A DNA stretch of 64,000 bases, from the NCBI GenBank assembly GCA_030762175.1, contig CM060835.1, positions 85,958,001 to 86,022,000 on the forward strand, in the 5' to 3' direction. Positions 1 through 10,011 of the stretch are shown in pieces. Positions within the stretch are counted from its first letter, which is position 1. Every line of letters starts with the position of its first letter. This DNA is from Metallyticus violacea (lineage: Eukaryota; Arthropoda; Insecta; Mantodea; Metallyticidae). The position numbers were made by a program, and so were the translations under genes. The notes below the pieces were generated by a model. It was not told the origin of the DNA. It saw only the letters and a list, made by a program, of their open reading frames with translations, and ran no database searches.

Positions 1-540
1 ACATGCCACTTGATAGTATTTACTCGTCAGAGTAAATGTCAGAGCTAGGCCATTGTCAGAGCTAAAAGGTGGACGCAAGTGATGTGATTGTGCTGTAATT
101 TCACGTGTTAGAAGTTAAATTGTATTTATTGATTCAGGATTGGTTTATATTTATGAAATTGTGATTAATAATAATTATAACAAGTTTGCTTAATTGGTTA
201 AATAGAAGTAAAATTCAAATAACAAGGATATTGAAGAGAACAATGCCAATGGCGAACAAGGTCCTTCAAATATGTGAACATCTCAAACAATGAACGAAGT
301 AAATTCAGGTTTTTAAATTATTCAGAATGCTGGTCTCATTATTATTACTTTAAAAACGAAAATAGATGTTTGGTAATAAAATACAAGTATGCGCCGAGGC
401 CAGTAAAACTTTGCTTGGGATCGCAAGATTGAAACCAGCAAAAGAATGGGTCGAAGGGGAAGTTGCTTGTTTTGGAAAATCAAAAGGAATGTAGCTAAAT
501 AGTTTAAGAAAGAAAATCCACGCCCGTTAAGCATGAGTCA
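1..540. other. AT-rich, no feature seen
   Basis: Mixed AT-rich sequence with no open frame of convincing composition and no repeat that recurs elsewhere in the window. Confidence 0.5.
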
Positions 541-775
541 CCGCCGCCTAGCGTTTGCGACTACTAATCTGGAGATTGCCGGTCAGGTTAAGCCGTCTGG
601 GTAAGATTTTTTCCTCGCCCTAAGAAGGTGAAGGTGATAGCTTTCAGGCACCAAGGACTCCAAGCTCATTAATACTTTTCATTTCATTCATAACTACAGA
701 CTTGCACCTACAGAATTCACGTTTGATCTGTAGATGTCACTAGAAGACCAATGCAGTCCACGTGAGAATAAATAT
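541..775 (+). mobile_element. SINE-like family F, copy 1 (head eroded)
   Basis: The stretch CACCAAGGACTCCAAGCTCA and the following CATAACTACAGACTTGCACC recur in the same order at 59197-59371 (plus) and inverted at 57671-57930. The copy at 57671 keeps a tRNA-like head (GTGGTCTAGTGGTAGCG as A-box region, GGGTTCAAATCCC as B box, read on the minus strand), so the family is probably a tRNA-derived SINE. In this copy the head is decayed but GCGTTTGCGACTACTAAT still aligns with the head of the 57671 copy. The body ends near AATAAATATCACA. No target-site duplication was found. Its age looks old compared with families A and B. Confidence 0.6.
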
Positions 776-1149
776 CACATTAAAAACAGCAGTTAAGTCA
801 TAAAAAAAGAAAACAGGCTGATAAAAGGGGTGGATAAATGAATATAATTCTCTGTAAGATAGGAGTAGATTATTTATGATAGTGGCAAAGTTAAGAAAGC
901 CATTTTCCTGCGGATGCAACAGACATAGGCAGAGCTTTACACTCTAAATCTAGTTAACCAACATCATTGCGCATATTAGTAAAGAAGTGAGGGGAAAAAA
1001 AAAAAAAAAAACAGCTGACCATCTAAAAATAATAATAAAAATAGTAGTATGGTAGACGAGTCAACTATTTGCAGTAATTTGCCTGTGCTTGTGTTGCGTT
1101 TGAGATTTGGTACGTCAAGAGAAACAGAAGTGAACTAATTTATTGGGGG
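776..1149. other. No gene; A-rich run
   Basis: AT-rich sequence with an A run of about 17 bases near 994-1010. Nothing else recognised. Confidence 0.5.
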
Positions 1150-2080
1150 GAGGCGATTTTATTGAACTCAAAATACAACTGGAAGTTTAACAAAGAATCT
1201 GAGCCCCTTCATGACACTTGGTTGGCTTTGCATGTTATGTTAGGAAAGACAAATGGCAGCATTACAGCAGAAGGATCCCAACTTGATTGTATGGCACTGT
1301 GCTCACACGAGAGTTGAGGTTCAGGTCTTATTCTTTTCAGTTTTTTTTTTTTTTTTTTTTGACAAAAGTTGGTGTGTGTATAGCATGTCCTCTAAAATCA
1401 ATCTCAACTTAGAGCCTGCGCAGCATAGTTTGGTGAACATCTAAATAAAGCGGGGAAAATTCTCTTCTATCAGATGGCTAGCTTCCAGTGTTAGGCAGTG
1501 AACTCAGTATGGAATAATTATAGGTCATTGGTCAAATGTTTCATTGAAGCTTCTAGTGATACATTTGGAGAGTCCAAACATGCAGGTCTTTGCAAAACTT
1601 TACCATCTGCTGAATTTGTTAAAAATTTAGAAGTAATTTATGCTGACCTAACCGAGTTTATCCCTGTTTTTCAAAGAAGATTCTTGCAGAAACTGATAAG
1701 ACTATAAAATCTGTATTCTACTACTGGAGTTCTGTCATGACGATGAAGCTACTGAACTGTATTCTAATGCTAAAAGTATTCAGCATTTGCCAGTTTCACC
1801 GCAGTCTTGCCAACAATCTCAGTTACCAATCCTAGTTAAACTTCCCATCTAGATTCTTAGTCTCAGCCCCACAGAAAACCGAGTTGTTACGACAGAGTAG
1901 TGACCTCTTGAAACAGACGTAACTGTGGAAGTAGAAGCTTGCGATGTTTTCCGGAACCACATTCGGGAGATATGTGCACACCAGGATCTTGAGTAGCGTT
2001 ACAGATAATTTACTCTATTCCACATCAGAATGTGAAAGATTCTTCAGCGTGAGGAACGACATATACAGCAAGAAAACGGA
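1150..2080 (+). pseudogene. Degenerate hAT-type transposase (ZNF862/KIAA1586-like)
   Basis: Several short frames, read in order, resemble transposase-derived proteins of the ZNF862/KIAA1586 type (hAT superfamily). Near 1225 the frame reads VMLGKTNG. At 1270-1320 it reads DPNLIVWHCAHTRVEV, the family's WHC-x-HR-x-E block. At 1500-1690 it reads WNNYRSLVKCFIEAS followed by GLCKTLPSAEFVKNL. At 2018-2060 it reads STSECERFFSVRNDI, matching the C-terminal STSECERGFS-type block of the hAT dimerisation region. Between these blocks there are stops and frame changes, plus a T run of about 18 bases at 1340-1358 that interrupts the frame. The reading therefore has no function left. A minus-strand family B SINE abuts the 3' end at about 2086 and probably truncated the element. 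Neither terminal repeat was found. I am fairly sure of the family and less sure of the exact borders. Confidence 0.72.
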
Positions 2081-2085
2081 CAGTC

Positions 2086-2343
2086 GTTTTTTTTATTGGT
2101 GTTTAACGTCCTTTTTTACTACTGAGGCACCACAGGTAGAGACACTCACTATGATACATGAGATGAAATGATATATTGAAAAGGATTCTTTTTAAGGAAG
2201 GAAACGTTCCAGGCCTAAGTTTATGGTAACTTCCCGGTATTTACCATTTATGAGGACTGAGGAAAACCTGAAAAAAACCTCAGTCATAAAGGACAATACT
2301 GATGGGATTCGCACCTTAACGACCTCTGCCACCCGTGGCGGTA
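2086..2343 (-). mobile_element. SINE family B, copy 1 (variant subfamily)
   Basis: Read on the minus strand, a damaged tRNA-like head is followed by the family body (TTTTCCTCAGTCCTCATAAA) and ends in the family's 3' end GTTAAACACCAAT. It carries a non-consensus CATCAGTATTGTCC where most copies read CCGCCAGGACCGTCC. The same variant is found in the fragment at 4071-4172. The B box is damaged because part of the head is deleted. It lies directly against the hAT-like pseudogene. No convincing target duplication was found. Confidence 0.85.
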
Positions 2344-3459
2344 AGGGACAATCTGCTAATAGAAGGAACTGAGACCAGTTTTACTTTTAAAAAGTATTGA
2401 AATGAAAGTTTAATTCACAACCATATGTGCAGTCTTGGCTCAGATCAATAAGACGGTCAGCCGAAGAAACAGTAAGCAGGAAATGCAATCAGCCAAAATA
2501 TGAACGATACGAGTCTATCTGAATCTTCTTAATGGCTTTTTGGTGGGTATCACCTTAATGATACAGCACTGGTTAAAACTGTACGTTTTCGTTCGCGTTT
2601 TTTATTTTGCTCTGACTCAGAAATTCATATTTGTGGACAATATCGTGAATTCTGGAAGGAGGTAATTAAATCAGGTCTAAACAAATTCCGCACATACCAT
2701 AATTATGCATAAACATGCACTACTCTAGTCATGTGTCTAATCATCTTAATGAATGAAGGAGTTGTGTCGTGTGACAGACAGGGAAATGTTCAGCAAGTGA
2801 CGTTCGAGGGAATGATGGGAAGTTGAAGTATGGACGCTGCGCTGCGGCACGCCTAGAGGCCGAAACGTAAAAAAAGTGCAAGAGCGGACAAGGTTTACAC
2901 ATAACAAAAAGCTTTTTATATAATTTTTATCCCAAATCACTGACTGTATTGCCTAATTGTATTCCTAAGCAAGTAAAATCCTTAACAATCTGAATGCCCC
3001 TATCTCTCACAAATAATATTTCATGTTTTGGGTCATTCCATGACAAATCAACGATATAAGTACTTGTTTTTAAACCCTAACATTTTTTTTTTATTTTATT
3101 TGCCGTACAAGTTCGGGCATGGAACACATTGAAAATGCAGAATATTAATATTTTGAATGGGCAGTTTCTCTTGAAAATTAGAAAAAATGGCAACTTTTCA
3201 GTGAATAAGGTTTACAAAAATCATCAATATTTCTGAAACTATTAACTCTAGAGACCTCACAAGGGTTCATTTTTAATCTCTTTTAATGGGCTTTAATTTT
3301 ATATATAATTATTTCCTGATAGAAGGTCAAACATGTTTTACCCTTTTCCAATTTTTTTATTTTTTAAAACTTCGAAAACGCTGTCTTTGATTTTATTGAA
3401 ACAAAAGTATGTTAAAATACTTATTTTTATGAAAGTCTTTATCACATTTTATGATGGGG
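2344..3459. other. No gene seen
   Basis: AT-rich sequence with scattered T runs. The small minus-strand frame around 2746-2940 has no recognisable motif and its composition matches the surroundings. Confidence 0.5.
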
Positions 3460-3469
3460 TGGCAATAAG

Positions 3470-3769
3470 TTTATTTATTTGTTTTATTTACGGACGCTCT
3501 TTAACAGCTCAGGTCATCAGCGTCCCATTCAACTCAGGGCGTGAAATGGCTGACAAATTTTGCTCAGAGGCCTCTTCTTTCAGGCTTGAGGTTCTTTTTC
3601 GTGCCGTAAATGTACGACACGGGACCCACGGCTTTACTTCCCTTCCGAAGGAAGCCATACTTAGGATTTTACGCCCGAAAAAATCCATCGATCCTGGCCT
3701 GGTTTGAACACGCGATCTTGGGTTTAGAAGGCTAGTATGGTTACCACTACACCACCAGGACCGACGGAA
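3470..3769 (-). mobile_element. SINE family A, copy 1 (reference copy with TSD)
   Basis: Minus-strand copy of the commonest SINE in the window. Read 5' to 3' it starts GTCGGTCCTGGTGGTGTAGT (A-box region), then has a B box with its invariant GTTC and AA positions partly retained. A body follows (GGAAGGGAAGTAAAGCCGTG and GTACATTTACGGCACGAAAA are hallmarks), and it ends GGACGCT.GATGACCTGAG, GAGCGTCC, then an A-rich tail. A tRNA-derived head followed by an unrelated body and an A-rich tail is the structure of a SINE moved by a LINE. The insertion is flanked by a perfect 10-bp target duplication, TGGCAATAAG, at 3460-3469 and 3770-3779. The open frames across it are by-products of the repeat, not genes. 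Confidence 0.93.
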
Positions 3770-3779
3770 TGGCAATAAG

Positions 3780-4070
3780 ATCATTATATACTTATATATT
3801 TATGTTTCTGATTATAGGTTATGACGATTGTAGTTTGAGCAGTGCTTCTCCTCTTTGTGAGCTTCTGAAGGTGACATTGTTGAGTGATTCATATTACAAC
3901 AATTAAGTGTTCAATACAGACCTGTTAATTTCTGTCATAGCATAAAATACATTCAGTATTGCAATGGTACAACAAAAAGTTAGTCAGTTAAACAAAGCAA
4001 AGTAACTTTTAAGCAAAATAACAAGCTGGATGTGCTCATTACATACATTATAAATAGTATTACAATTAAT
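3780..4070. other. No gene seen
   Basis: AT-rich spacer between two SINE insertions with no recognisable feature. Confidence 0.5.
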
Positions 4071-4172
4071 GTGCGAATCCCATCAGTATTGTCCTCTATG
4101 ACTGAGGTTTTTTTTTCAGGTTTTCCTCAGTCCTCATAAATGGTAAATACCGGAAAGGTGCCATAAACTTAA
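4071..4172 (+). mobile_element. SINE family B, copy 2 (fragment)
   Basis: Only the middle of the element is left, from GCGAATCCCATCAGTATTG to GTGCCATAAACTTA. Head and tail are missing. It shares the CATCAGTATTG variant with copy 1, which lies about 1.8 kb away in the opposite orientation. Confidence 0.85.
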
Positions 4173-4539
4173 TAATTTTGAAATAAAAATATGTGATAAA
4201 CGTAAGAAAAGACTAAGTGAGCTAAAAACCAAAGAAAATTTCGGTACCCAGGATGAAGATTGTACTTTTTCAGTAGCAAATACGGATTTTATTGAGCCGC
4301 AACCAGCACTTAAATTTTAAACAAGTCAGTCACGTATTTATGTGACTCACCAATAAAACAGAGAAAAAATCTGCAGGATGTGCCAAGTTCACAATGAAAA
4401 AAGTAGCAGAGTACTTAGAATAAAAATTAGCATCTTCAATAAAACCATCACCAGAAGAAGTGGAAGGAATATCAAAATTTGAAGACGAGATATTGACACA
4501 ATTGAAAAAATAGTAATACTTCTTTTTGAAATGAGAAAA

Positions 4540-5405
4540 CATCAATTCTCTTAGTGTTGTCTAAGAATTGGCCAGTGCCAAAAATGTAAGAAGTATTGGG
4601 TGTTACTAATTACATTGCAGGTGCAGTTAAAACTGGTGGAACAAAAAGGAATTTTATGATCCAAATCTGATAAGACACATTACAAAGAAACTACATCAAT
4701 AGTAAAAATCTTTTATGACAATGATGAAAAAAAGATGTTATTTCTGTAAAAGAAGAGAATACTCATGCAAACGTTCAGAAAATATTTGTTCTGGAAACTT
4801 TGCAGGAAATACGTGACTTTTTAAAAACAAATGCCCAGACTTAAAGACAGGATTTTAAAAACAGTGTGACCAAAACATTGCATCTTAGCAAAAAGAAGTG
4901 TGACACACACGGTTTGCGTTAGTTGTATTTCGCAAAATATATTTTGATTATGAGAGGTATTTTTTCGAAAATATTATGTTGAATGATGACGAAAGCCCTT
5001 TTACATTTCATAAAATGTGTGATATTTAAATCTAACTAAAATAACATGTAATTCTCCATTTCGTGAATGTTACTGAAATAGATGCAAAGAATATCCAAAG
5101 ATAGATGAACTGAAATAAAATTTGATTCAGAAGTTTGAAGAAAATTTTGTTGACCAACTTACCTACAGACATTGGGTTACCGTAGTCCGCTGCAAAATGG
5201 GAACAATTGTTAAAGAAGTTAATGAATAGCAGATGATTTTTGTGAGGAATGATATAGTTGAAAACTCGTGATTTCTTAGCACACGAATAAAAATCTTACT
5301 ATAGTTATTTGAAACATAACTTAAATGAAGATGATGTGACCTTGCAGAAAATTACTCCATCTTACAAAATGTAGTCCAAGCACTCCATTGGATGATAAGT
5401 AACCT
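4540..5405 (+). pseudogene. Decayed arthropod repeat-encoded protein (unclassified family)
   Basis: Fragments in all three forward frames line up in order with a protein type that I recall from arthropod repeats and that is usually left unnamed. The fragments are IFYDNDE near 4710, DVISVKEENTHANVQKIFVL at 4733-4795, HCILAKRSVTHTVCV near 4868-4915, IDELK near 5104, VDQLTYRHWVTV near 5148-5184, and AENYSILQNVVQALHW at about 5345-5391. The THTVCV block and the VDQLTYRxWVTVxRC block are the family's strongest signatures. At least eight stops and several frame changes are present, so the copy is dead. Such proteins occur in many related copies, which suggests a transposon, but I cannot say which superfamily. 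The 5' part (about 4190-4540) may belong to the same copy but is too decayed to tell. No terminal repeats were recognised. Confidence 0.65.
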
Positions 5406-5847
5406 TTTCTCATGATGCCCCAACTCACACTACCATAGCTGAACTCCCTCTGTCCTGATAGCTAAAACTCACTCTGTCACTCTGTCCTCAGACCCTTTCT
5501 CGGATGGCTCAACCCTTTCTGCTTCGAAATCCTAATCTTTTATCAAATATACCCTCATCCGGTCGTTAGACCACCTTTCACCATTTCGAACCATTATTAT
5601 TGAATAATTTCTATCTATTGGCCGAGGGGCGTGGATATACTTTTCCTAAGATCTCTGATTGGACGTTCCTTAGGCTTTAAATTTAAGTTATTTTCCCCTC
5701 CGGCTCCCTTATGTCGGGAACTCGGTTTATTTCACTCTCATGTCTTGTTTATTCTTAGTCTGTTTCCGTAATACGCTTTGCCGTCAGATTTTAACAACAC
5801 TAAGCTTTTCCAGAAACCTTAAAGGGGCGACCCTTCATACACAAAGC
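5406..5847. other. Pyrimidine-rich unassigned block
   Basis: This block is richer in C and T than its surroundings and contains two ATTGG motifs (CTATTGGCCG near 5617, TGATTGGACG near 5656), which are inverted CCAAT boxes. It could be a solo LTR or an old promoter region. I found neither a matching second copy nor terminal repeats, so it stays unassigned. Confidence 0.25.
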
Positions 5848-5859
5848 ATCTTGCTACAA

Positions 5860-6154
5860 GTCGGTCCTGGTGGTGTAGTGGTAACCATACTTGCCTTCTA
5901 AACCCAAGATCGCGGGTTCAAACCAGGCCAGGATCGATGGATTTTCGGGGCGTAAAAATCCTAAGTATGGCTTCCTTCGGAAGGGAAGTAAAGCCGTGGG
6001 TCCCGTGTCGTACATTTACGGCACGATAAAGAACCTCAAGCCTGAAAGAAGAGGCCTCTGAGCAAAATTTGTCGGCCATTTCACGCCCTGAATTGAATAG
6101 GACGCTTATGACCTGAGATGTTAAAGAGGTCCGTAAATAAAAAACAAATCAACA
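5860..6154 (+). mobile_element. SINE family A, copy 2 with 12-bp TSD
   Basis: Full-length plus-strand copy starting TCGGTCCTGGTGGTGTAGTG and ending in GTCCGTAAATAAAAAACAAA. A perfect 12-bp target duplication, ATCTTGCTACAA, flanks it at 5848-5859 and 6155-6166. The B box reads GGGTTCAAACC, one base off the consensus. Confidence 0.95.
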
Positions 6155-6166
6155 ATCTTGCTACAA

Positions 6167-7787
6167 AAATACAAAGGAGGTACATGGTCATCTGTTTTTT
6201 GTCCTGGCCAAAACACATTCACAATCAACATTTTCTGGTTTATTTCTACAGTTTCTGTCCACCAGTTTTTTTTATCACTACCCAGGAAATACACAAATAA
6301 CAAATACACAAACAACTTAACTACTAATAGGAATACACATAAATTATACACATTAATTGTAATACTATATTGTAATACTGTAATACTATATGTAATTGAT
6401 TATGCTAATTTCAGTGATATTTTAATTGGAGGCGACATTGCATAAATACTGCTTCAACTCAAGTGTTGTACAATGTTTTACATTTCTGACTTCCTGAAGC
6501 ATATCAATGTTCATATATTGCAAAAGAAACTCACTATACTCCTTACGACAGTATTTCAGAAACTCAGATGATAACAGTGCTCAATATAAACACCTCAAAA
6601 CTTCCTGAGTATGTGTCAATGCTGAGTGGCATTTCCTGTGCATGTGATTACTAAAGAAGAACCGTAAAATGACTTGCTGAATAAAGCAAGAACTTTCATG
6701 CAATGATCAGAAGTTGACTCAGAGAGCTTTTAGAGTTTTAAAAACTTTAAAATGAAGGTAGCCATGAATCTGATGACTACCTTTCTTGTTTGCAAGATGG
6801 AAGACCAGTGGCTAGGACACACAAGTTCTATTGCTTCGTTCCAAGACCAATGCAAGTTTTACTCAAGCAAAAACTCACATTTTGTTAACATGCTTTTGTT
6901 CTTAAGCCAGCTCCAACTGTTTCCTCACGTTACGTAATAATTGAGTATAATGAAACATGGTGGCTGGCAGGCCTTGCTACTACACATGAGAATGAAGCCA
7001 AACTCTTGCTTACAAACGAGAACCGATTACTACAACCCTAAAGGAAGTGACATTGAAAGATCTTCACATCGTCTGTTATTAAGACTAAAATTAACAGCGT
7101 AAATTTATAGTACGTCAAAATTTGAATTATAAATATTAATTATACATTTTTAAAATTAAATTTGGCATGTAATTTGTATACTTGAAGCATACTAAAATGT
7201 GAAATTTGGGATTTTTTGTATGATAGTTTTTCTCAATTAATATTTGAAAAACCGGAAAAATGCCAAATTTTCAGTGAACAAGTGTACAACATCATGAATA
7301 TTTTTGAAGCTGTTAATGCTAGAAAGTTCATCTAGAGTTAATTTTAAAACCCTTTTAACGTCTTAACATTGTGTATAACATACCCTTGACACAAGATAGA
7401 ATTTTGACCCTCTTTTTATTTCAAAATATTCGTTTTCAAAATTTTCAATATATGTTAAAGATACAATCATGAGTCATTCTATAAATTTTCATAATGGTAT
7501 AACATTGGAATCGTAATTAAAAAAAAGTTTTACCTCTTGTAAATGCAAAATGCAAACAGACCAATAAAGAATTTCTGTATATTAATTATTTTGCTATGTT
7601 TTTATTTAATTTACTTACTTTCCCCCCTCTCATTTCTGTGAACTAAAGTCAATGAAAGTGCAAACTAATAAAAATATAAAAAATAACTAGTCAAAATTTA
7701 TTGCTTGTAAATGTAAATAATATTTACATTTACAAGCTTATATGATCTAAGAATCGAGCAGGGTTAATCAGGCACTCGGAAGGTTCC
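6167..7787. other. No gene seen
   Basis: Long AT-rich tract. The short overlapping frames at 6118-6445 sit partly on the SINE tail and have no motif. A short inverted repeat around 7700-7737 (TGTAAATGTAAATAATATTT and its complement) may form a small hairpin. Confidence 0.5.
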
Positions 7788-7850
7788 TTCGGTCCTGGTG
7801 GTCTAGTGGTAAACTATAATTGGCTCATAGACCCAAGATCGCTGATTCAT
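7788..7850 (+). mobile_element. SINE family A head fragment (variant)
   Basis: Starts CGGTCCTGGTGGTCTAGTGG and continues CTCATAGACCCAAGATCGC. The CTCATAGACC version of the anticodon region is shared only with the copy at 37204, which marks a subfamily. The body after the B-box region is absent. Confidence 0.75.
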
Positions 7851-8071
7851 ATCTTACAATTCCGTTTCGGAAATGTATATTTATTGTACTCGTATGCTGT
7901 TTTTTTACCTTCTTTAATACAGTAAGTGGGTTCGCAATTTTTAAATTTCATCCATCACTTTATGTGCTTATTCATTAATGTCAATCTCGCGTGTTCTTGA
8001 TTTATTAGAATGTGTTTGCAATGCATCTTTTGCCGACCTCCTATATTCTATTATAGTACCATGACAGCGGC

Positions 8072-8348
8072 ACTGCCACGAGTGGCGGAGGTCATTAAGG
8101 CGCGGATTCGGGAGCTGGAGGTCTGGGGTTCGAATCCCGCCAGGACCGTCCTCCCTGACTGAGATTTTTTACAGGTTTTCCTCAGTCCTCATAACTGGCA
8201 AATGCCGGGGAGGCACCCTAAACTTAGGCCTGTCACGTTTCTTTCCTTAAAAAAGTTTCTTTCCCAACACATCATTTCATTTCATGTATCCTCAGTGTTC
8301 ACCGCCTGTGGTGCCTTAGTAGTAAAAACGGGAGATAAACAACATTCA
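8072..8348 (+). mobile_element. SINE family B, copy 3 (reference copy with 11-bp TSD)
   Basis: Full plus-strand copy of the second SINE family. The head resembles a class II tRNA (GTGGCGGAGGTCATTAAGG as A-box region, GGGGTTCGAATCCCGCC as B box). A body follows whose landmarks are GGTTTTCCTCAGTCCTCATA and CTAAACTTAGGCCTG, and the 3' end is GATAAACAACATTC. A perfect 11-bp target duplication, ATGACAGCGGC, occupies 8061-8071 and 8349-8359. The element therefore inserted intact and has mutated little since. Confidence 0.95.
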
Positions 8349-8454
8349 ATGACAGCGGCCGAAGGCAGGTCGAAGTAGTTCGTGCTCGTCTGCCAACCGC
8401 CGGAAACAAAACTCAAACAGATAGAACAGCTACATTCATTAGGAATTCGTTAAA

Positions 8455-9190
8455 AGATATAAAGTAAACGTTTTAGCGGATTCCGAATGAATGTGTAGCT
8501 ATTGCGGTTGTACCCATGTGAAGATTTTTGAAAATTCTTAAGTCTCCGCCGACTTACTAGGCACCAAAAATGACGATTATATAAAGTGCGCGCGTGTGTG
8601 GCAACGTCCAGCGGCCGCAATTTTTCTTTTTCTCCATGAAACTCGGTATATAACGATCAATTAACAAAGTATTCATTGAGTTAAAAACCACCAAAATTGG
8701 ACTATTGGGAGGGGGAGGATTAATTTATAGCGATAATTTAAAAATCGCTCTATCGGTCGCAATTTTTGTTTTTTCTCAACGAAACTCTGTATATGCCATT
8801 GAAATAAAAAAAAAAAAAAAAAAAAAAAGTTTCTTAAAATAATAGAAACAAAGACCTATTAAGAGTAGGGGATTATATGAAACCCAAAATTTAAAAATAG
8901 CTCTAGTAGCACCAATAGGTACTTGTTTTTTTTTTTTTTGCAAAGAAACTCCGTATAAATAAAATAAGAAAAATAGTTTCGGAAAACGAGGGAAATCGGG
9001 CCATTAGGAATGGGGGTATACCTGAAAACCGACATTTAATAGCGCTTTAGCGGAGAAATTTCTCTGCTCCAATGTTCTGAAATACCCTTCACAAATTTTG
9101 ATTTGCTGAGGAAATCACTTAGTTTACACATCTCCTGCGTGACGGACTTTTTATTGCATCGTACTCAGAAATATTGCACTGCAGGCTACA
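8455..9190 (-). repeat. Unnamed repeat family C, copy 1 (diverged tandem array)
   Basis: Three diverged units, each marked by a T-rich run followed by GAAACTCxGTATA, start near 8636, 8775 and 8940, so unit spacing is roughly 139-165 bp. The left flank (TTAGCGGATTCCGAATGAAT) and the right flank (TTAGTTTACACATC, CTGCGTGACG) reappear in the same order around the array at 60140-61900. The repeat is therefore one composite element, not a simple satellite. Near 9045-9075 the minus strand resembles the coding-like frame at 63096-63320 (GAAATTTCTCTGCTCC on plus). I do not recognise the family. The minus strand is given because the coding-like part reads that way. Confidence 0.6.
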
Positions 9191-10009
9191 GATGTAGCAT
9201 TTAAAGCAGCGAATGTTATTTGCATTATTACGTGTGGTCACAACGATCTGTTTGTCAATGATAATATCACGAACTCTGTCCTTCATGTAACTGTGTGTAG
9301 TAATGTTAATCAGTTTAAATGCTACCTGAGCTTTAAACTTGATATGATGAATAACCTGCTCTAAGCTCAAGATCACATAAAACGTTGCTAAGTAATTAGA
9401 CACACACAAGATGGCTATCGTTGATTTCAAAGGAGGGTAATCTCATTATTTTTTAAAAATGTAGTATTGAAGTATTGTTTACCTAAACGAAAGAGATTGG
9501 TATTTTACATTTTGGCTCATCAAAATCAACTGGAAAACGTCATTTTTGCTGAGCTTGCTTATTAAGTTAAGGTTACTATAGGTACAGCACTATATGCAGT
9601 AGGGACGACTTGGGTAGTTCCCGAGATCGGGTTCCCAGTGCGCATGACACGAAATTGGATATACTCATGGATCTGCATATACAAATGGGTCGCATAATTC
9701 AATACAAACCGAAAACATACATTTATTATAAAAATGGTTTATGTATGCCATGGATATCCCAATAATATTAGTAAATGTGAGCATTCCGAAATATTTACCA
9801 TTGACTCTAAAGTTTAAGTCACCGGATTGGTGGCGGTTAGTTATTATGTTGGTACTATTCGTTCTTGTGAAATATAGCCTGTTATAATTTTCGTTGTGCA
9901 GGTCACAACTATATTATAAATTTGGATTTTCAATCCGATTCCTGTGAATAATTCTGACCAAATGGCTCTAGAAGTTTCAAGTTCATACTGTTTCACTACT
10001 GCAAAATGT
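9191..10009. other. No gene seen
   Basis: AT-rich sequence. The minus-strand frame 9119-9430 begins inside repeat family C and has no recognisable domain. Confidence 0.45.
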
Positions 10010-10011
10010 TA

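Noticed and set aside
3333..3784. Overlapping plus and minus frames of about 90-124 codons
   Set aside because: Both are readings of the family A SINE at 3470-3769 and its T-rich flank.
5860..5935. Possible tRNA gene (GGTGGTGTAGTGGTAACC with B box)
   Set aside because: The anticodon arm does not pair properly and the same segment heads every family A SINE. The other tRNA-like heads fail in the same way.
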